The notes: a model not told the origin generated them from the letters alone. Counted from the first letter of the stretch, positions 55,448 through 64,000 are shown. The stretch: DNA of 64,000 nucleotides from Flavobacterium sp. ZT3R18 (GCF_007097385.1 NZ_VJZS01000010.1:91989-155988); one strand, 5' to 3'. Program-made: numbers and translations.

Positions 55448-58207
55448 ATGAGAAAAACCTACTTTTTATTATTACTATCACTGGTTACTTTGATAAGTAA
55501 AGCGCAAAATCTTGACCCTTATTTGCAAAATGTAACACCAACTTCTATTTATGTTTGTTGGAAAACAAGCAGTAATTCAGAATCGATTGTAGAATATGGC
55601 ACTTCTGCAAGTAACCTGAATGTAACCGTTACAGGAAATACGAATGTATTTACTGATTCTGGATATCCTGGAAATTATTTCTATCACAGTACAAAACTGA
55701 TTAACCTTTCTCCAAACACAAAATATTATTACAAAATTAAAACTGGAACGGGGGTTTCTTTGGTTAAATCATTTAAAACACTGCCAAATCCAGGGCAAGC
55801 TGCAACTGCAGATGGGCATATTCGTTTTTTGATTATGGGAGATAACCAATTAAAAGCCGAACCTAGATACGATTCATTAGTAGCATCTGCAAAAAGGAAA
55901 ATAAAAGAAAAATGGGGTTCAACCTTATCTCCGGATGATAATATTGCGATGACTTTTATGGTAGGAGACCAAGTAGATGTCGGTACTTTAGATCATTATG
56001 AGAACGTACATTTTAAAAAGAACAAAGCGCTTTCTGGAAATATTCCAATTCAAACAACTGTTGGTAATCATGAAACTTATGGTACTTTGGGAATGAACTC
56101 TTATTATGATCATTTTTTCATCAGTGAATTATCATATAAAGGAATCTCATCTGGCACAGAAAATTACTATGCAATGCAAGCAGGGAATGTTTTGTTTATC
56201 AGTTTAAGTTCGGAACACACAGGTGAAGCTCAACTAAGCTGGTTGCAAAAAGTACTGGCAGCAGCAAATACTGATAACACTGTAGACTGGATATTTTCAT
56301 TAAGTCATAGACCTTATCAGGCAGAGCAATATGTAGGGGATATCTCTACATGGGTTAGAAATACTGCCGTTCCCTTGCTAGTAACCTCTTCAAAATATGC
56401 CATGCATATAGGAGCCCATCATCATCTTTATCATAGAGGACAATTGAAAAACACTCCTACATACAACATTATTTCTGGAGGTACTGCTTGGGATCAATAT
56501 TGGGGATCGTCTACAGAACAAGATTTTGAAGACGTTCAAAAAACAATATGCAATTGGATCTATCAAATTGTAGATATTGACGTAACAAATGGTAAAATGG
56601 ATGTGGAAAGTTATTCTATTGGAAGTGTAAACAAACGGAAGAACAATCAATTAATGGATGTGTTTCATAGGTATAAAAATAAACCAGCGCCTAATAAACC
56701 TTCTATTGTAAATAATTTTAGCACTAATGTTACATTACCTGTAACTATATCTGGTTCTGCCTATAGTACACCAACAAATGAATTATTAAATACTAGTCAA
56801 TTTTTAATTTCACAAACACCAACTTTCGATATTATAAAGAAAGAGGTATATCGTGATTTTGAAGATCTATATGGTAAGTATGGCACACAAAAAGATTCAA
56901 CTGTCAATGTTAATCTTGGAGTAGATATCACTAAGATGAACTTGGCATCGAATGCGCTTTCTAATGGTCAATATTATGTGAAATTAAGATACAGAGACCG
57001 AAATTTAGAATGGTCACCGTGGAGTGATGTGAAAGCATTTATCATCGGTGGAAGTAACACTGTTAATACAGAAATAATTACGGATGCATTAACCTATGCT
57101 CAAAATACACCCATAAAAGTAAACTTTACAGATGCGCCGGCAAGTACTTCTACATGGATAGGTTTATATAAAGAAGGACAAACTCCTGGAGGAGCTTCTC
57201 CTTCTCAAACATGGCAATACACTAGTGGCAGTGCCAGCGGCTCTATTAATTTCTCAAGTGGATTAGCTAATAAAGGGCGCTATTTTGCTGCGATATTCTC
57301 AAATGGCGGTTATACTGAAATTGCATCCAGAAAATACTTTTATATTGGACCAATTCCTGTGTTAAGCACCAACCAATCAGAATATGCTGTAGGCTCTCCT
57401 GTAGTGGTTAATTTTAGTAATGGACCTCAACTGACCAGCGATTGGATAGGTATTTATAGAATGGGAGTTAATCCTGGATCGAGTACTTCGGCAACGAGTT
57501 GGCAATATGTTACGACTACTTCAGGCTCTAAAACATTTAATAATTTGCCTAAAGGATATTATTATGCTGAATACTATTTGCAAAATGGTTACAGTTCAGT
57601 TGGCAATAAAGTGTTCTTTAAAATAGGAGATATTGTTACGGAATTATGGATAAATAAACCGGTGTATGATCTTGGAGAACAAATTTCTGCTTCATGGACG
57701 GATGCTCCCGGAATTGTAAAAGATTGGTTGGGGATTTATCATCAAGGAGATAACCCTAATAGTGATCCACTAGTAAGTTACACTTATTTTAATGGACTTG
57801 CCCAAGGAACAAAAAATATTACAGGAGCGGAATTACCTGTGCAAACAGGGAACTATTTTTTAGTGATGTTTACAAACGATTCTTATAATGAAGTATCAAA
57901 TAGAGTTATTTTTGAAGTTACCGATAGTGCATCAAAGAAAGGTAGTTTGAGTCAGGATGATTTTAAAATTGACAATGGATTAAAAGTCTATCCAAATCCT
58001 ACAAATGGTGACAATCAAACCATAGTGCAGTCTGATTACCCAATAGATGAAATAGAAATATTTAGTATAGACGGGAAATTGATGTACGCCACTAAAAACG
58101 TAAATAATAATAGATATTCGTTAATTACCCAAGATTTACCAAAAGGAACTTATATTTTAAAAATTCACTCCCGTAAATTATTCACAGCTAAACTAATTGT
58201 AAAATAA
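55448..58207 (+). CDS. Secreted metallophosphoesterase with three WIG(L/I)Y repeats and T9SS sorting domain
   Basis: 919 residues. Signal peptide (LLLSLVTLISKAQ); N-terminal FN3-like domain of purple-acid-phosphatase type (~20-115, SNSESIVEYGTSASNL); calcineurin-like phosphoesterase domain (~125-400) with metal motifs MGDNQLK, GDQVDVG, GNHE, SHRPY and GAHHHLYHRG; three ~90-residue repeats (~540-845) with STWIGLY, SDWIGIY and KDWLGIY, each ending in a GYxE/S..R/K.FF motif; and a T9SS type A sorting domain (~855-919, KVYPNPTNGDNQ). Probably a cell-surface or secreted phosphatase or phosphodiesterase for phosphate or lipid-head scavenging. The first metal motif reads GDNQ rather than GDxH, a small deviation. 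Monocistronic. Confidence 0.88.
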   Translation: MRKTYFLLLLSLVTLISKAQNLDPYLQNVTPTSIYVCWKTSSNSESIVEYGTSASNLNVTVTGNTNVFTDSGYPGNYFYHSTKLINLSPNTKYYYKIKTGTGVSLVKSFKTLPNPGQAATADGHIRFLIMGDNQLKAEPRYDSLVASAKRKIKEKWGSTLSPDDNIAMTFMVGDQVDVGTLDHYENVHFKKNKALSGNIPIQTTVGNHETYGTLGMNSYYDHFFISELSYKGISSGTENYYAMQAGNVLFISLSSEHTGEAQLSWLQKVLAAANTDNTVDWIFSLSHRPYQAEQYVGDISTWVRNTAVPLLVTSSKYAMHIGAHHHLYHRGQLKNTPTYNIISGGTAWDQYWGSSTEQDFEDVQKTICNWIYQIVDIDVTNGKMDVESYSIGSVNKRKNNQLMDVFHRYKNKPAPNKPSIVNNFSTNVTLPVTISGSAYSTPTNELLNTSQFLISQTPTFDIIKKEVYRDFEDLYGKYGTQKDSTVNVNLGVDITKMNLASNALSNGQYYVKLRYRDRNLEWSPWSDVKAFIIGGSNTVNTEIITDALTYAQNTPIKVNFTDAPASTSTWIGLYKEGQTPGGASPSQTWQYTSGSASGSINFSSGLANKGRYFAAIFSNGGYTEIASRKYFYIGPIPVLSTNQSEYAVGSPVVVNFSNGPQLTSDWIGIYRMGVNPGSSTSATSWQYVTTTSGSKTFNNLPKGYYYAEYYLQNGYSSVGNKVFFKIGDIVTELWINKPVYDLGEQISASWTDAPGIVKDWLGIYHQGDNPNSDPLVSYTYFNGLAQGTKNITGAELPVQTGNYFLVMFTNDSYNEVSNRVIFEVTDSASKKGSLSQDDFKIDNGLKVYPNPTNGDNQTIVQSDYPIDEIEIFSIDGKLMYATKNVNNNRYSLITQDLPKGTYILKIHSRKLFTAKLIVK

Positions 58208-58236
58208 CTACACTCAAATAAAGTTTGAATTTGTTT

Positions 58237-58265
58237 AAAAACTCCCGCCAATAGTGGGAGTTTTT
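58237..58265 (+). terminator. Terminator of the metallophosphoesterase gene
   Basis: Perfect 10-bp arms aaaaactccc / gggagttttt with a 9-nt loop. Confidence 0.9.
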
Positions 58266-58428
58266 GCTGATAAATAAAAAAGTAGATCCAAAAATTGTTT
58301 TAGATTTATTTAAGCAAGTATTTTTTGTTGTAAATTTTAACTCCGTCTAAATCTATTTTATTTTTCAAATAATCGAATTCGAGGATTAACAAAATTATTG
58401 TACTTTTACATCCCAAACAACACTTCTT

Positions 58429-58968
58429 ATGAATCAAAAAGTATTGCTCACTTCTAAGGAAGTCAATATCATTCTGCATCGTTTGGCTTGTCAATTAATT
58501 GAAAAGCATCTTGATTTTTCGGATACTATTTTAGTTGGAATTCAGCCTAGAGGAACTTTTTTAGCGGAGCGCTTAAAAGATTTGCTAGAGAATGAATATC
58601 AAGTGCCAAATATTATTTTAGGATATTTGGATATCACTTTCTTTAGGGATGATTTTCGTAGAACAAACAAGTCTTTAGAAGCCAATAAAACCAAAATCGA
58701 TTTTTTAGTAGAGGATAAAAAGGTCATTTTTATAGATGATGTGTTATATACAGGACGTAGTATTCGTGCGGCATTAACAGCAATACAATCCTTTGGAAGA
58801 CCTTCTGGGATTGAATTGTTAACATTAATTGATCGTCGTTTTAGTCGCGATTTGCCCATACAACCCGATTATCGAGGTCGTCAGGTAGACGCTATCAATG
58901 GCGAAAAAGTAAAAGTTTGTTGGGTAGAACAAGATGGTGAGGATGGAGTTTATTTAGAAACAAATTAG
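58429..58968 (+). CDS. pyrR: Bifunctional pyr regulatory protein/uracil phosphoribosyltransferase
   Basis: 179 residues of the type I phosphoribosyltransferase fold. The PRPP loop VIFIDDVLYTGRSIRAAL (~101-118) and the GIQPRGTFLAERL motif near the N terminus match PyrR. It binds UMP and, in species with attenuation, the pyr mRNA; UPRT activity is known for the family. It is followed 70 bp later by pyrB. No PyrR-type RNA binding hairpin was identified upstream of pyrR or pyrB here. A near-consensus -7 box (TACTTTTA, 58401-58408) precedes it. Confidence 0.94.
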   Translation: MNQKVLLTSKEVNIILHRLACQLIEKHLDFSDTILVGIQPRGTFLAERLKDLLENEYQVPNIILGYLDITFFRDDFRRTNKSLEANKTKIDFLVEDKKVIFIDDVLYTGRSIRAALTAIQSFGRPSGIELLTLIDRRFSRDLPIQPDYRGRQVDAINGEKVKVCWVEQDGEDGVYLETN

Positions 58969-59038
58969 ACTTTTCTGACTCAAAATCTAAAATTTCTACC
59001 AAAAAAACATAAAAAATAAATAATAAATAGCAAAAAAG

Positions 59039-59965
59039 ATGAGCGAATTAAGTGTAAATCATTTATTAGGTATTAAATACATTAACAAAAAAGATATTGA
59101 CCTAATTTTTGAGACTGCCGATCATTTTAAAGAAGTTATTAATCGACCTATAAAGAAAGTACCTTCGTTACGAGATATTACTATTGCCAATATATTTTTT
59201 GAAAATAGTACCAGAACAAAATTATCCTTTGAATTAGCTCAAAAAAGGTTATCGGCAGATGTGATAAGCTTTTCGGCGGCTCAATCATCGGTAAAAAAGG
59301 GAGAAACACTTATTGACACTGTAAACAATATCCTTTCAATGAAAGTTGATATGGTAGTCATGCGACATGCAAATCCTGGAGCAGCTTATTTCTTGTCTAA
59401 AAATGTGAAGGCAAGTATTGTAAATGCAGGTGATGGCGCTCATGAACATCCTACTCAAGCGTTATTGGACAGTTATTCTATCAGAGAAAAATTGGGCGAT
59501 GTAGCCGGTAAAAAAGTAGTTATTGTTGGAGACGTTTTGCATTCTAGAGTTGCGCTATCTAATATATACGCTTTGCAAATGCAAGGAGCAGAAGTAAAGG
59601 TTTGTGGACCAAAAACACTTATACCTAGATATATAGAATCACTTGGAGTAACAGTAGAGCCAAACCTTCGTAAAGCATTAGAATGGTGTGATGTAGCCAA
59701 TATGCTGCGTGTTCAAAATGAAAGAATGGATGTTAATTTTTTTCCATCAACGAGAGAATATGCACAACAATATGGAGTAGATAAGGCCTTGTTGGATTCA
59801 CTCGATAAAGAGATCGTTATTATGCATCCTGGTCCTATAAACCGTGGTGTAGAAATAACTAGTGATGTAGCCGATTCTCAACAATCGGTAATTTTAAATC
59901 AAGTAGAAAACGGTGTTGCTATTCGAATGGCGGTTATCTATCTTTTGGCGTCAAAAATTCAATAA
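59039..59965 (+). CDS. pyrB: Aspartate carbamoyltransferase catalytic chain
   Basis: 308 residues, the usual length for the catalytic subunit. Carbamoyl-phosphate loop FFENSTRTKLSFELA (~48-62), SSVKKGETL, HPTQALLDSYSIRE and HPGPINRG are all present. It makes N-carbamoyl-L-aspartate in pyrimidine synthesis. No regulatory pyrI gene follows. Located after pyrR and 9 bp before the small STAS-like gene, so probably an operon. Confidence 0.96.
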   Translation: MSELSVNHLLGIKYINKKDIDLIFETADHFKEVINRPIKKVPSLRDITIANIFFENSTRTKLSFELAQKRLSADVISFSAAQSSVKKGETLIDTVNNILSMKVDMVVMRHANPGAAYFLSKNVKASIVNAGDGAHEHPTQALLDSYSIREKLGDVAGKKVVIVGDVLHSRVALSNIYALQMQGAEVKVCGPKTLIPRYIESLGVTVEPNLRKALEWCDVANMLRVQNERMDVNFFPSTREYAQQYGVDKALLDSLDKEIVIMHPGPINRGVEITSDVADSQQSVILNQVENGVAIRMAVIYLLASKIQ

Positions 59966-59974
59966 ACTCATATA

Positions 59975-60307
59975 ATGAAAGTTACTACAAAAGGACACAC
60001 TATTATAATTAAAGATACCGAAGGAAATATTGTAGCGTTTTTAGAGAAAATAAATAATCAATACAATAGTTTTAAGGAACATAATCTTATTTTGGATATT
60101 TCCCATGACAAATCGGTTGATGTAAAATCAATTACCATTTTCTCTGATTTAGCCAAAAAGCATAAAAAAGAAAAAAAATCATTGGTCTTAGTTGCTCAAG
60201 ATATAGATTATAACAAAGTACCTGCATCTATTATTGTTGTCCCAACTCAATTGGAAGCACACGATATGATCGAAATGGATGAAATTGAAAGAGATTTAGG
60301 GTTTTAA
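59975..60307 (+). CDS. Small conserved protein, STAS-like fold (function unknown)
   Basis: 110 residues, no signal peptide or TM helix. Strand/helix pattern (MKVTTKGHTIIIKD, LILDISHDK, ITIFSDLAKKHKKEKKSLVLVA, IIVVPTQLEAHDMIEMDEIERDLGF) fits a STAS/anti-sigma-antagonist-like domain. It lacks an obvious phosphoacceptor Ser in the usual D-S context (here HDKSVD is the nearest). It is 9 bp after pyrB and ~100 bp before RNase Z and may be co-transcribed with both. No function can be assigned. Confidence 0.75.
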   Translation: MKVTTKGHTIIIKDTEGNIVAFLEKINNQYNSFKEHNLILDISHDKSVDVKSITIFSDLAKKHKKEKKSLVLVAQDIDYNKVPASIIVVPTQLEAHDMIEMDEIERDLGF

Positions 60308-60407
60308 TATAAGTTTAGAAGTTTAGAGACGTTTATAAGTTTAGTTTCTAATGACTTCTAAATGAGTTTTATAAAGCGCTCTATTTTGATACTTCTAAAT
60401 ATTAAAA

Positions 60408-61313
60408 ATGAAACTAACCATTCTTGGCTGTTATGCCGCAACTCCACGATCTTTTACGAATCCTACTTCACAGGTTTTAGATATTAAAAACCGACTTTTT
60501 TTAATAGACTGCGGAGAAGGAACTCAAGTGCAGTTGCGAAAAAATAAATTGAAATTTTCTAAAATCAATCATATCTTTATTTCTCATTTGCATGGGGATC
60601 ACTTTTTTGGATTAATTGGTTTGATCTCTACATTTGCATTATTAGGTCGTACTACAGATCTACATGTTTTTGGTCCAAAAGGGATAAAGGAAATAATTGA
60701 AATGCAATTGCGACTGTCTAATTCCTGGACTAACTATGAATTGTTCTTTCATGAATTAGAATCGAAGGAAAGCGAAACAATCTTTGAAGATGAGAAAGTA
60801 ATCGTTAAGACAATTCCACTAAAGCATCGAGTTTATACCAATGGTTTTTTGTTTCAAGAAAAAATTGGCGATAGAATATTAGACTTGAATGCTGTTCAGA
60901 ATTTTGAGATTGATAAATGTTATTATCAGAATATAAAAAAAGGAAAAGATATTACTTTAGAAGACGGTAGGGTTATTGAAAACGCAAAATTGACGTTTGA
61001 TCCTGTTGCTGCAATGAGTTATGCTTTTTGTTCGGATACCAAATATCATGAGTCAATAATTCCCATTATAAAAGAGGTAGATGTATTGTATCATGAAGCT
61101 ACATTTTTAGATTCGGAAGAAACTTTGGCTGGAAAAACTATGCATTCTACTGCAAAAGAAGCTGCTAAAATAGCTTTGAAAGCTAATGTAAAACAATTAT
61201 TACTTGGGCATTATTCTACTCGATATGCTAGCATCGATTTGTTTAAAGAAGAAGCCCAAACCATTTTTGCAGCAGTTTTACTGGCTGATGATGGTAAAGT
61301 TTTTGAGTTTTAA
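60408..61313 (+). CDS. rnz: Ribonuclease Z (tRNA 3' processing endonuclease)
   Basis: 301 residues, short-form RNase Z of the metallo-beta-lactamase fold. Zinc motif FISHLHGDHFFGLIGL (~60-75), IPLKHRVYTNGF, CSDTKYHESI with the metal Asp, exosite-like insertion in the middle, HEATF and LLLGHYSTRY at the C-terminal side. It cuts pre-tRNA 3' trailers. Two-metal ligand set looks complete. Confidence 0.95.
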   Translation: MKLTILGCYAATPRSFTNPTSQVLDIKNRLFLIDCGEGTQVQLRKNKLKFSKINHIFISHLHGDHFFGLIGLISTFALLGRTTDLHVFGPKGIKEIIEMQLRLSNSWTNYELFFHELESKESETIFEDEKVIVKTIPLKHRVYTNGFLFQEKIGDRILDLNAVQNFEIDKCYYQNIKKGKDITLEDGRVIENAKLTFDPVAAMSYAFCSDTKYHESIIPIIKEVDVLYHEATFLDSEETLAGKTMHSTAKEAAKIALKANVKQLLLGHYSTRYASIDLFKEEAQTIFAAVLLADDGKVFEF

Positions 61314-61362
61314 CATCTCGATTGCACTCAATATGACAATGAAAAATATCTTAAAAAAAAAT

Positions 61363-62007
61363 ATGGAAGATTTAAGTAATTACAGAAAATCCTACGAGAA
61401 AAGTGAGTTATTAGAATCTTCTATTCCGGAAGATCCTATCAATCTTTTTAATAGATGGTTTCATGAAGTAGAAGATTTTGATGGTGCTGGAGAAGTTAAT
61501 GCAATGACGGTCTCTACAATTGGTTTGGATGGTTTCCCAAAGTCAAGAGTGGTATTGCTGAAAAAATTTAATGAGGAAGGATTTATCTTTTACACCAATT
61601 ATAATTCAGAAAAGGGGAGGGCAATAGCCAATAATTCGAAAGTTTGTCTTTCTTTTTTTTGGGGAAGTCTAGAACGTCAAGTGATTATAAAAGGAATAGC
61701 CCAGAAAATACCAGAAAATATTTCAGATGGTTATTTTGAATCAAGGCCAGATGGTAGTAAATTGGGAGCAATAGTCTCCAATCAAAGTGAAATAGTACCT
61801 TCCCGTAATTATCTTGAAGAAAATTTGAAGCAATTAGAGAGGGAGTATGAAGGGAAAGAAATTCCACGACCAAAACATTGGGGAGGATTTTTAGTAACAC
61901 CCATAGAAGTTGAGTTTTGGCAAGGAAGACCCAACCGCTTGCATGATCGTATTCGATATAGTTTTCAAGAAGATTATTCTTGGAAGATAAATCGTTTAGC
62001 ACCTTAA
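61363..62007 (+). CDS. pdxH: Pyridoxamine 5'-phosphate oxidase
   Basis: From ATG 61363 (MEDLSNYRKSYEKSEL) the product is 214 residues, the usual length; the open frame continues upstream to 61204 inside rnz in another frame, which is not plausible coding. FMN/PLP motifs: NAMTVSTIGLDGFPKSRVVLLK, FYTNYNSEKG, FFWGSLERQVIIKG, ESRPDGSKLGAIVSNQSE and the C-terminal FWQGRPNRLHDRI. It oxidises PNP/PMP to PLP, the last step of vitamin B6 salvage or synthesis. It starts 49 bp after rnz. Confidence 0.95.
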   Translation: MEDLSNYRKSYEKSELLESSIPEDPINLFNRWFHEVEDFDGAGEVNAMTVSTIGLDGFPKSRVVLLKKFNEEGFIFYTNYNSEKGRAIANNSKVCLSFFWGSLERQVIIKGIAQKIPENISDGYFESRPDGSKLGAIVSNQSEIVPSRNYLEENLKQLEREYEGKEIPRPKHWGGFLVTPIEVEFWQGRPNRLHDRIRYSFQEDYSWKINRLAP

Positions 62008-62113
62008 TTTTGGTGCAAAAAAATTAGAGGATTATTGAGACTCAAGATATGACGTCATGTCCTTAAATTTAGTCATTTTTTGGAATGACTCAAAAGGATA
62101 GCCTAATTTTTAT

Positions 62114-62146
62114 AAAAGTAGTAAACGAAAGTTTGCTGCTTTTTTT
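62114..62146 (+). terminator. Terminator of pdxH with GAAA tetraloop
   Basis: Stem agtagtaaac / gtttgctgct (two G-T pairs) with a GAAA loop, extended by aaa/ttt and followed by a T-run. Confidence 0.85.
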
Positions 62147-62487
62147 GTTTGTACAAGTTCTTATTTCAATTTGGTTGTAAGTCCATTTGATTGGGTTTTC
62201 GTACTTAAATAATGTTAATCCTTTAGACGAAAACAAGCGCAATTTCTTAGTCTTAATCGGGGAATTTATTTTCTGATTTCAATAGCCATAGGAACATTTT
62301 TTTTCTTGATATATGTTGTTCTTTTTTAGAGGTTTAATTCATAAATTCAAAATAGCAGAAACATAGGATAATTATTTATTTATTATTCTAAATGATGTAC
62401 TTAATCGATTTTATTTGTATGTTTAACCGAAATGTTGTTTATTTGATATAGAATTAAGTTGTTGTTCTAAAATATTAATATTGAAGG

Positions 62488-62511
62488 AGTTTGCCCCACA
62501 ATCTACTTTAA
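62488..62511 (+). promoter_or_regulatory. Conserved 24-nt leader block, copy 1
   Basis: A 24-nt block containing gtttgccccacaatctac is identical at 63380-63403. It lies 17 nt before the CAP start codon. Surrounding upstream DNA has diverged, so this block may be under selection as an operator or RNA leader element. Confidence 0.55.
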
Positions 62512-62528
62512 ACTTAAACTACATTATT

Positions 62529-63035
62529 ATGAATCCTAAACTACTTCCGTTGACATTTTTTGTCGTGATTTTTAGTTGTATGGTTTCATGTTCTCCAGAA
62601 GAAAATAATTCGACTCCTGAATCTGAAACACTAGCACCAGTTGTTTTACACTTTGAATACAGTCCAGTTGAGTTAGAAACAATGGCATTGATTAATAACT
62701 ACAGAGTTAGTATTGGTTTAAATGCATTAGAAAGAATAAACTATGTTTCACACAAATCCGAAGAGCATGATAATTACATGATTACCAATAATGTGGTCAA
62801 TCATGATGATTTTGTAGCCCGTTCTGAAAACATAATTAAAGTTTTGGGCGCTAAAAAAGTAAGCGAGAATATCGCCTATAATTATAATAACGCTAAAGCT
62901 GCTTTTGATGCTTGGTTGAAAAGTGAAGGTCACCGAGAAAATATGGAAGGTGATTTTACTCATTTTGGTATTGCCGTGAGAGAGAATCCGGTTAATGGTA
63001 GAAAATATTATACTAACATTTTCGTAAAAATTTAG
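62529..63035 (+). CDS. CAP-domain (SCP-like) lipoprotein, copy 1
   Basis: From ATG 62529 the protein is 168 residues with a lipoprotein signal (MNPKLLPLTFFVVIFSCMVSC; Cys 21 as acylation site). The CAP domain covers ~45-168: LETMALINNYRVSIGLNALE, HKSEEHDNYMITNNVVNHDDF, SENIAYNY, AFDAWLKSEGHRENMEGDFTHFGIAV. Conserved His and Glu positions of bacterial CAP proteins are present. Periplasmic or surface-bound; function of bacterial CAP proteins is poorly defined. It is tandemly duplicated with the next gene (~80% identity by eye in the domain). Confidence 0.88.
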   Translation: MNPKLLPLTFFVVIFSCMVSCSPEENNSTPESETLAPVVLHFEYSPVELETMALINNYRVSIGLNALERINYVSHKSEEHDNYMITNNVVNHDDFVARSENIIKVLGAKKVSENIAYNYNNAKAAFDAWLKSEGHRENMEGDFTHFGIAVRENPVNGRKYYTNIFVKI

Positions 63036-63106
63036 ATTTTATTAAAAGTACGTCTAGTCCTAGAAATAGACACAGGATCATTAAAAAATAAAGGTATAAT
63101 TTTTAG

Positions 63107-63143
63107 ACAGTAGCAAAGAAAAGTTTGCTGCTGTTTTTTTTTA
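63107..63143 (+). terminator. Terminator of CAP gene 1
   Basis: Stem acagtagcaaa / tttgctgctgt (one G-T pair), 6-nt loop, T9. Its right arm resembles that of the pdxH terminator. Confidence 0.85.
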
Positions 63144-63379
63144 TAGTTTTCATTATTGCTCATTTTATATTAAAAGGTTGATTGTTCTAGTAGATGATTT
63201 TTATGTAGATCTGATTTTTTTTTCATGAAAAATGTCAATCACAATATTGATGATGATAATCTAAGAAAATTATATGTTTTTCATTATTTATGATGTAGTT
63301 TGTCGATTTTTTTTGGTGGTTTAACATTAAGTATGTTTATTTGAAATCTAATCAAATCACTAATCGATAACATTAAAGA

Positions 63380-63403
63380 AGTTTGCCCCACAATCTACTT
63401 TAA
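63380..63403 (+). promoter_or_regulatory. Conserved 24-nt leader block, copy 2
   Basis: Identical to 62488-62511; 21 nt before the second CAP start codon. Confidence 0.55.
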
Positions 63404-63424
63404 GCCTAAACCACTAGTATTATT

Positions 63425-63925
63425 ATGAATTCGAAACTACTTCGTTTGCCTTTTTTTGTCGTTATTTTAAGTTTTATGTGCTCCTGTTCAATAGGAGACA
63501 ACGATGCCTCTGAATCACAATCACCATCCATTGTTTTAAATTATGAATACAGTCCTTTAGAATTAGAAACGATGGCTCTGATTAATAATTACAGAGTTAG
63601 TATTGGTTTAAATGCCTTAGAAAAAATCAACCATGTTTCATACAAATCCGAAGAGCATGATAATTACATGATTACTAATAATGTAGTCAATCATGATGAT
63701 TTTGTAGCTCGTTCTGAAAACATAATAAAAGTTTTGGGTGCTAAAAGTGTAAGCGAGAATATAGCTTATAATTACAATAGTGCAAAAGGAGCCTTTGATG
63801 CTTGGTTGAATAGCGAAGGACACAAACAAAACATAGAAGGCAATTTTACACATTTTGGAATTTCAATTAGAGAAAATCCTGTTAATGGCAAGAAATATTA
63901 CACGAATATTTTTGTTAAAATATAG
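63425..63925 (+). CDS. CAP-domain (SCP-like) lipoprotein, copy 2
   Basis: 166 residues with a lipoprotein signal (FMCSCSIGD; acylated Cys near 20-22) and a CAP domain matching copy 1 closely: same LETMALINNYRVSIGLNALE and DNYMITNNVVNHDDFVARSENIIKVLGA blocks, ending YYTNIFVKI. Differences cluster in the N-terminal signal and linker. A recent tandem paralogue with its own leader block and terminator; possibly dosage or divergence in ligand binding. Confidence 0.9.
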   Translation: MNSKLLRLPFFVVILSFMCSCSIGDNDASESQSPSIVLNYEYSPLELETMALINNYRVSIGLNALEKINHVSYKSEEHDNYMITNNVVNHDDFVARSENIIKVLGAKSVSENIAYNYNSAKGAFDAWLNSEGHKQNIEGNFTHFGISIRENPVNGKKYYTNIFVKI

Positions 63926-63940
63926 ATTTTATTAAAAGAC

Positions 63941-63986
63941 AATTACACAAAAAAGTCCTCGATTTAGAGGACTTTTTTGTGTAATT
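63941..63986. terminator. Bidirectional terminator after CAP gene 2
   Basis: Perfect 20-bp arms (core cacaaaaaagtcctc / gaggacttttttgtg) around a 6-nt loop. Confidence 0.9.
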
Positions 63987-64000
63987 AACAGTGTGTAAAC

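Larger units (their letters stand above)
62008..62528. other. Non-coding region between pdxH and the first CAP gene
   Basis: Contains a terminator (62114-62146) and a conserved leader block (62488-62511) just before the CAP start. No supported ORF; the frame start at 62481 is an extension of the CAP gene through the leader and is not chosen. Confidence 0.6.
63036..63424. other. Non-coding region between the two CAP genes
   Basis: Contains a terminator (63107-63134 plus T-run) and a second conserved leader block (63380-63403). Scattered similarity to the region upstream of copy 1 indicates that the duplication included the 5' flank. Confidence 0.65.

Noticed and set aside
60308..60407. Repeats aagtttagaagtttag between the STAS-like gene and rnz
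   Set aside because: Short low-complexity sequence without structure.
61204..61362. Upstream extension of pdxH
   Set aside because: It overlaps rnz in another frame and adds residues unlike PdxH; ATG at 61363 gives the standard N terminus.
62481..62528. Upstream start of the first CAP gene
   Set aside because: It would translate the conserved leader block and bury the lipoprotein signal peptide.

Overview
The window looks like a chromosomal segment of a Flavobacterium or close relative (Bacteroidota). Evidence: AT-rich DNA, several exact TAnnTTTG promoter -7 boxes (the Bacteroidota sigma consensus), few Shine-Dalgarno sites, SusC/SusD proteins, secreted enzymes with type IX secretion (T9SS) C-terminal domains, a bacillithiol gene (bshA), and LytTR/His_kinase regulation. 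These assignments come from motif reading only; no database search was run.

Layout. (1) 1-4383: the end of a CusA-type metal RND pump, a TolC-like protein and two consecutive adaptor subunits, each with a Cys-rich heavy-metal-binding domain. (2) 4463-12695: housekeeping and sensory genes: bshA, a small beta-barrel protein, chorismate synthase, a dicarboxylate symporter, a TPR hybrid histidine kinase and a DEAD-box helicase. (3) 12986-20647: a second metal efflux system on the minus strand, ordered response regulator, histidine kinase, CzcC-, CzcB- and CzcA-like. (4) 20672-26185: histidine degradation genes (hutG, hutI), a glutaminyl cyclotransferase apparently co-transcribed with hutI, and two paralogous membrane-anchored coiled-coil proteins. 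(5) 26275-28356: the small SRP RNA, a structured intergenic repeat, an SDR enzyme and transaldolase.

(6) 28633-52359 is the centrepiece, a chitin utilisation locus. It holds two sugar MFS transporters, a LytTR two-component pair, SusC and SusD, a secreted GH19 chitinase, a GlcN6P deaminase fused to a PIG-L-type deacetylase domain, a GH20 hexosaminidase and a giant ChiA with two GH18 domains. The proposed flow: chitin is cut outside the cell by ChiA and the GH19 enzyme, oligomers enter through SusCD, GH20 releases GlcNAc, MFS proteins import it, and the NagB fusion feeds it to fructose-6-phosphate. Between susD and the GH19 gene lies a 58-residue peptide gene with a double-glycine leader and four cysteines, bracketed by a 22-bp direct repeat and matching hairpins. 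Its association with a chitin locus is the most unusual thing here.

(7) 52453-63925: a RhuM-like gene, an ABC-F ATPase, a secreted metallophosphoesterase with three WIG(L/I)Y repeats, pyrR-pyrB, a small STAS-like protein, RNase Z, pdxH, and two tandemly duplicated CAP-domain lipoproteins that share a conserved leader block. No tRNA, rRNA, CRISPR array, insertion sequence or prophage was recognised.
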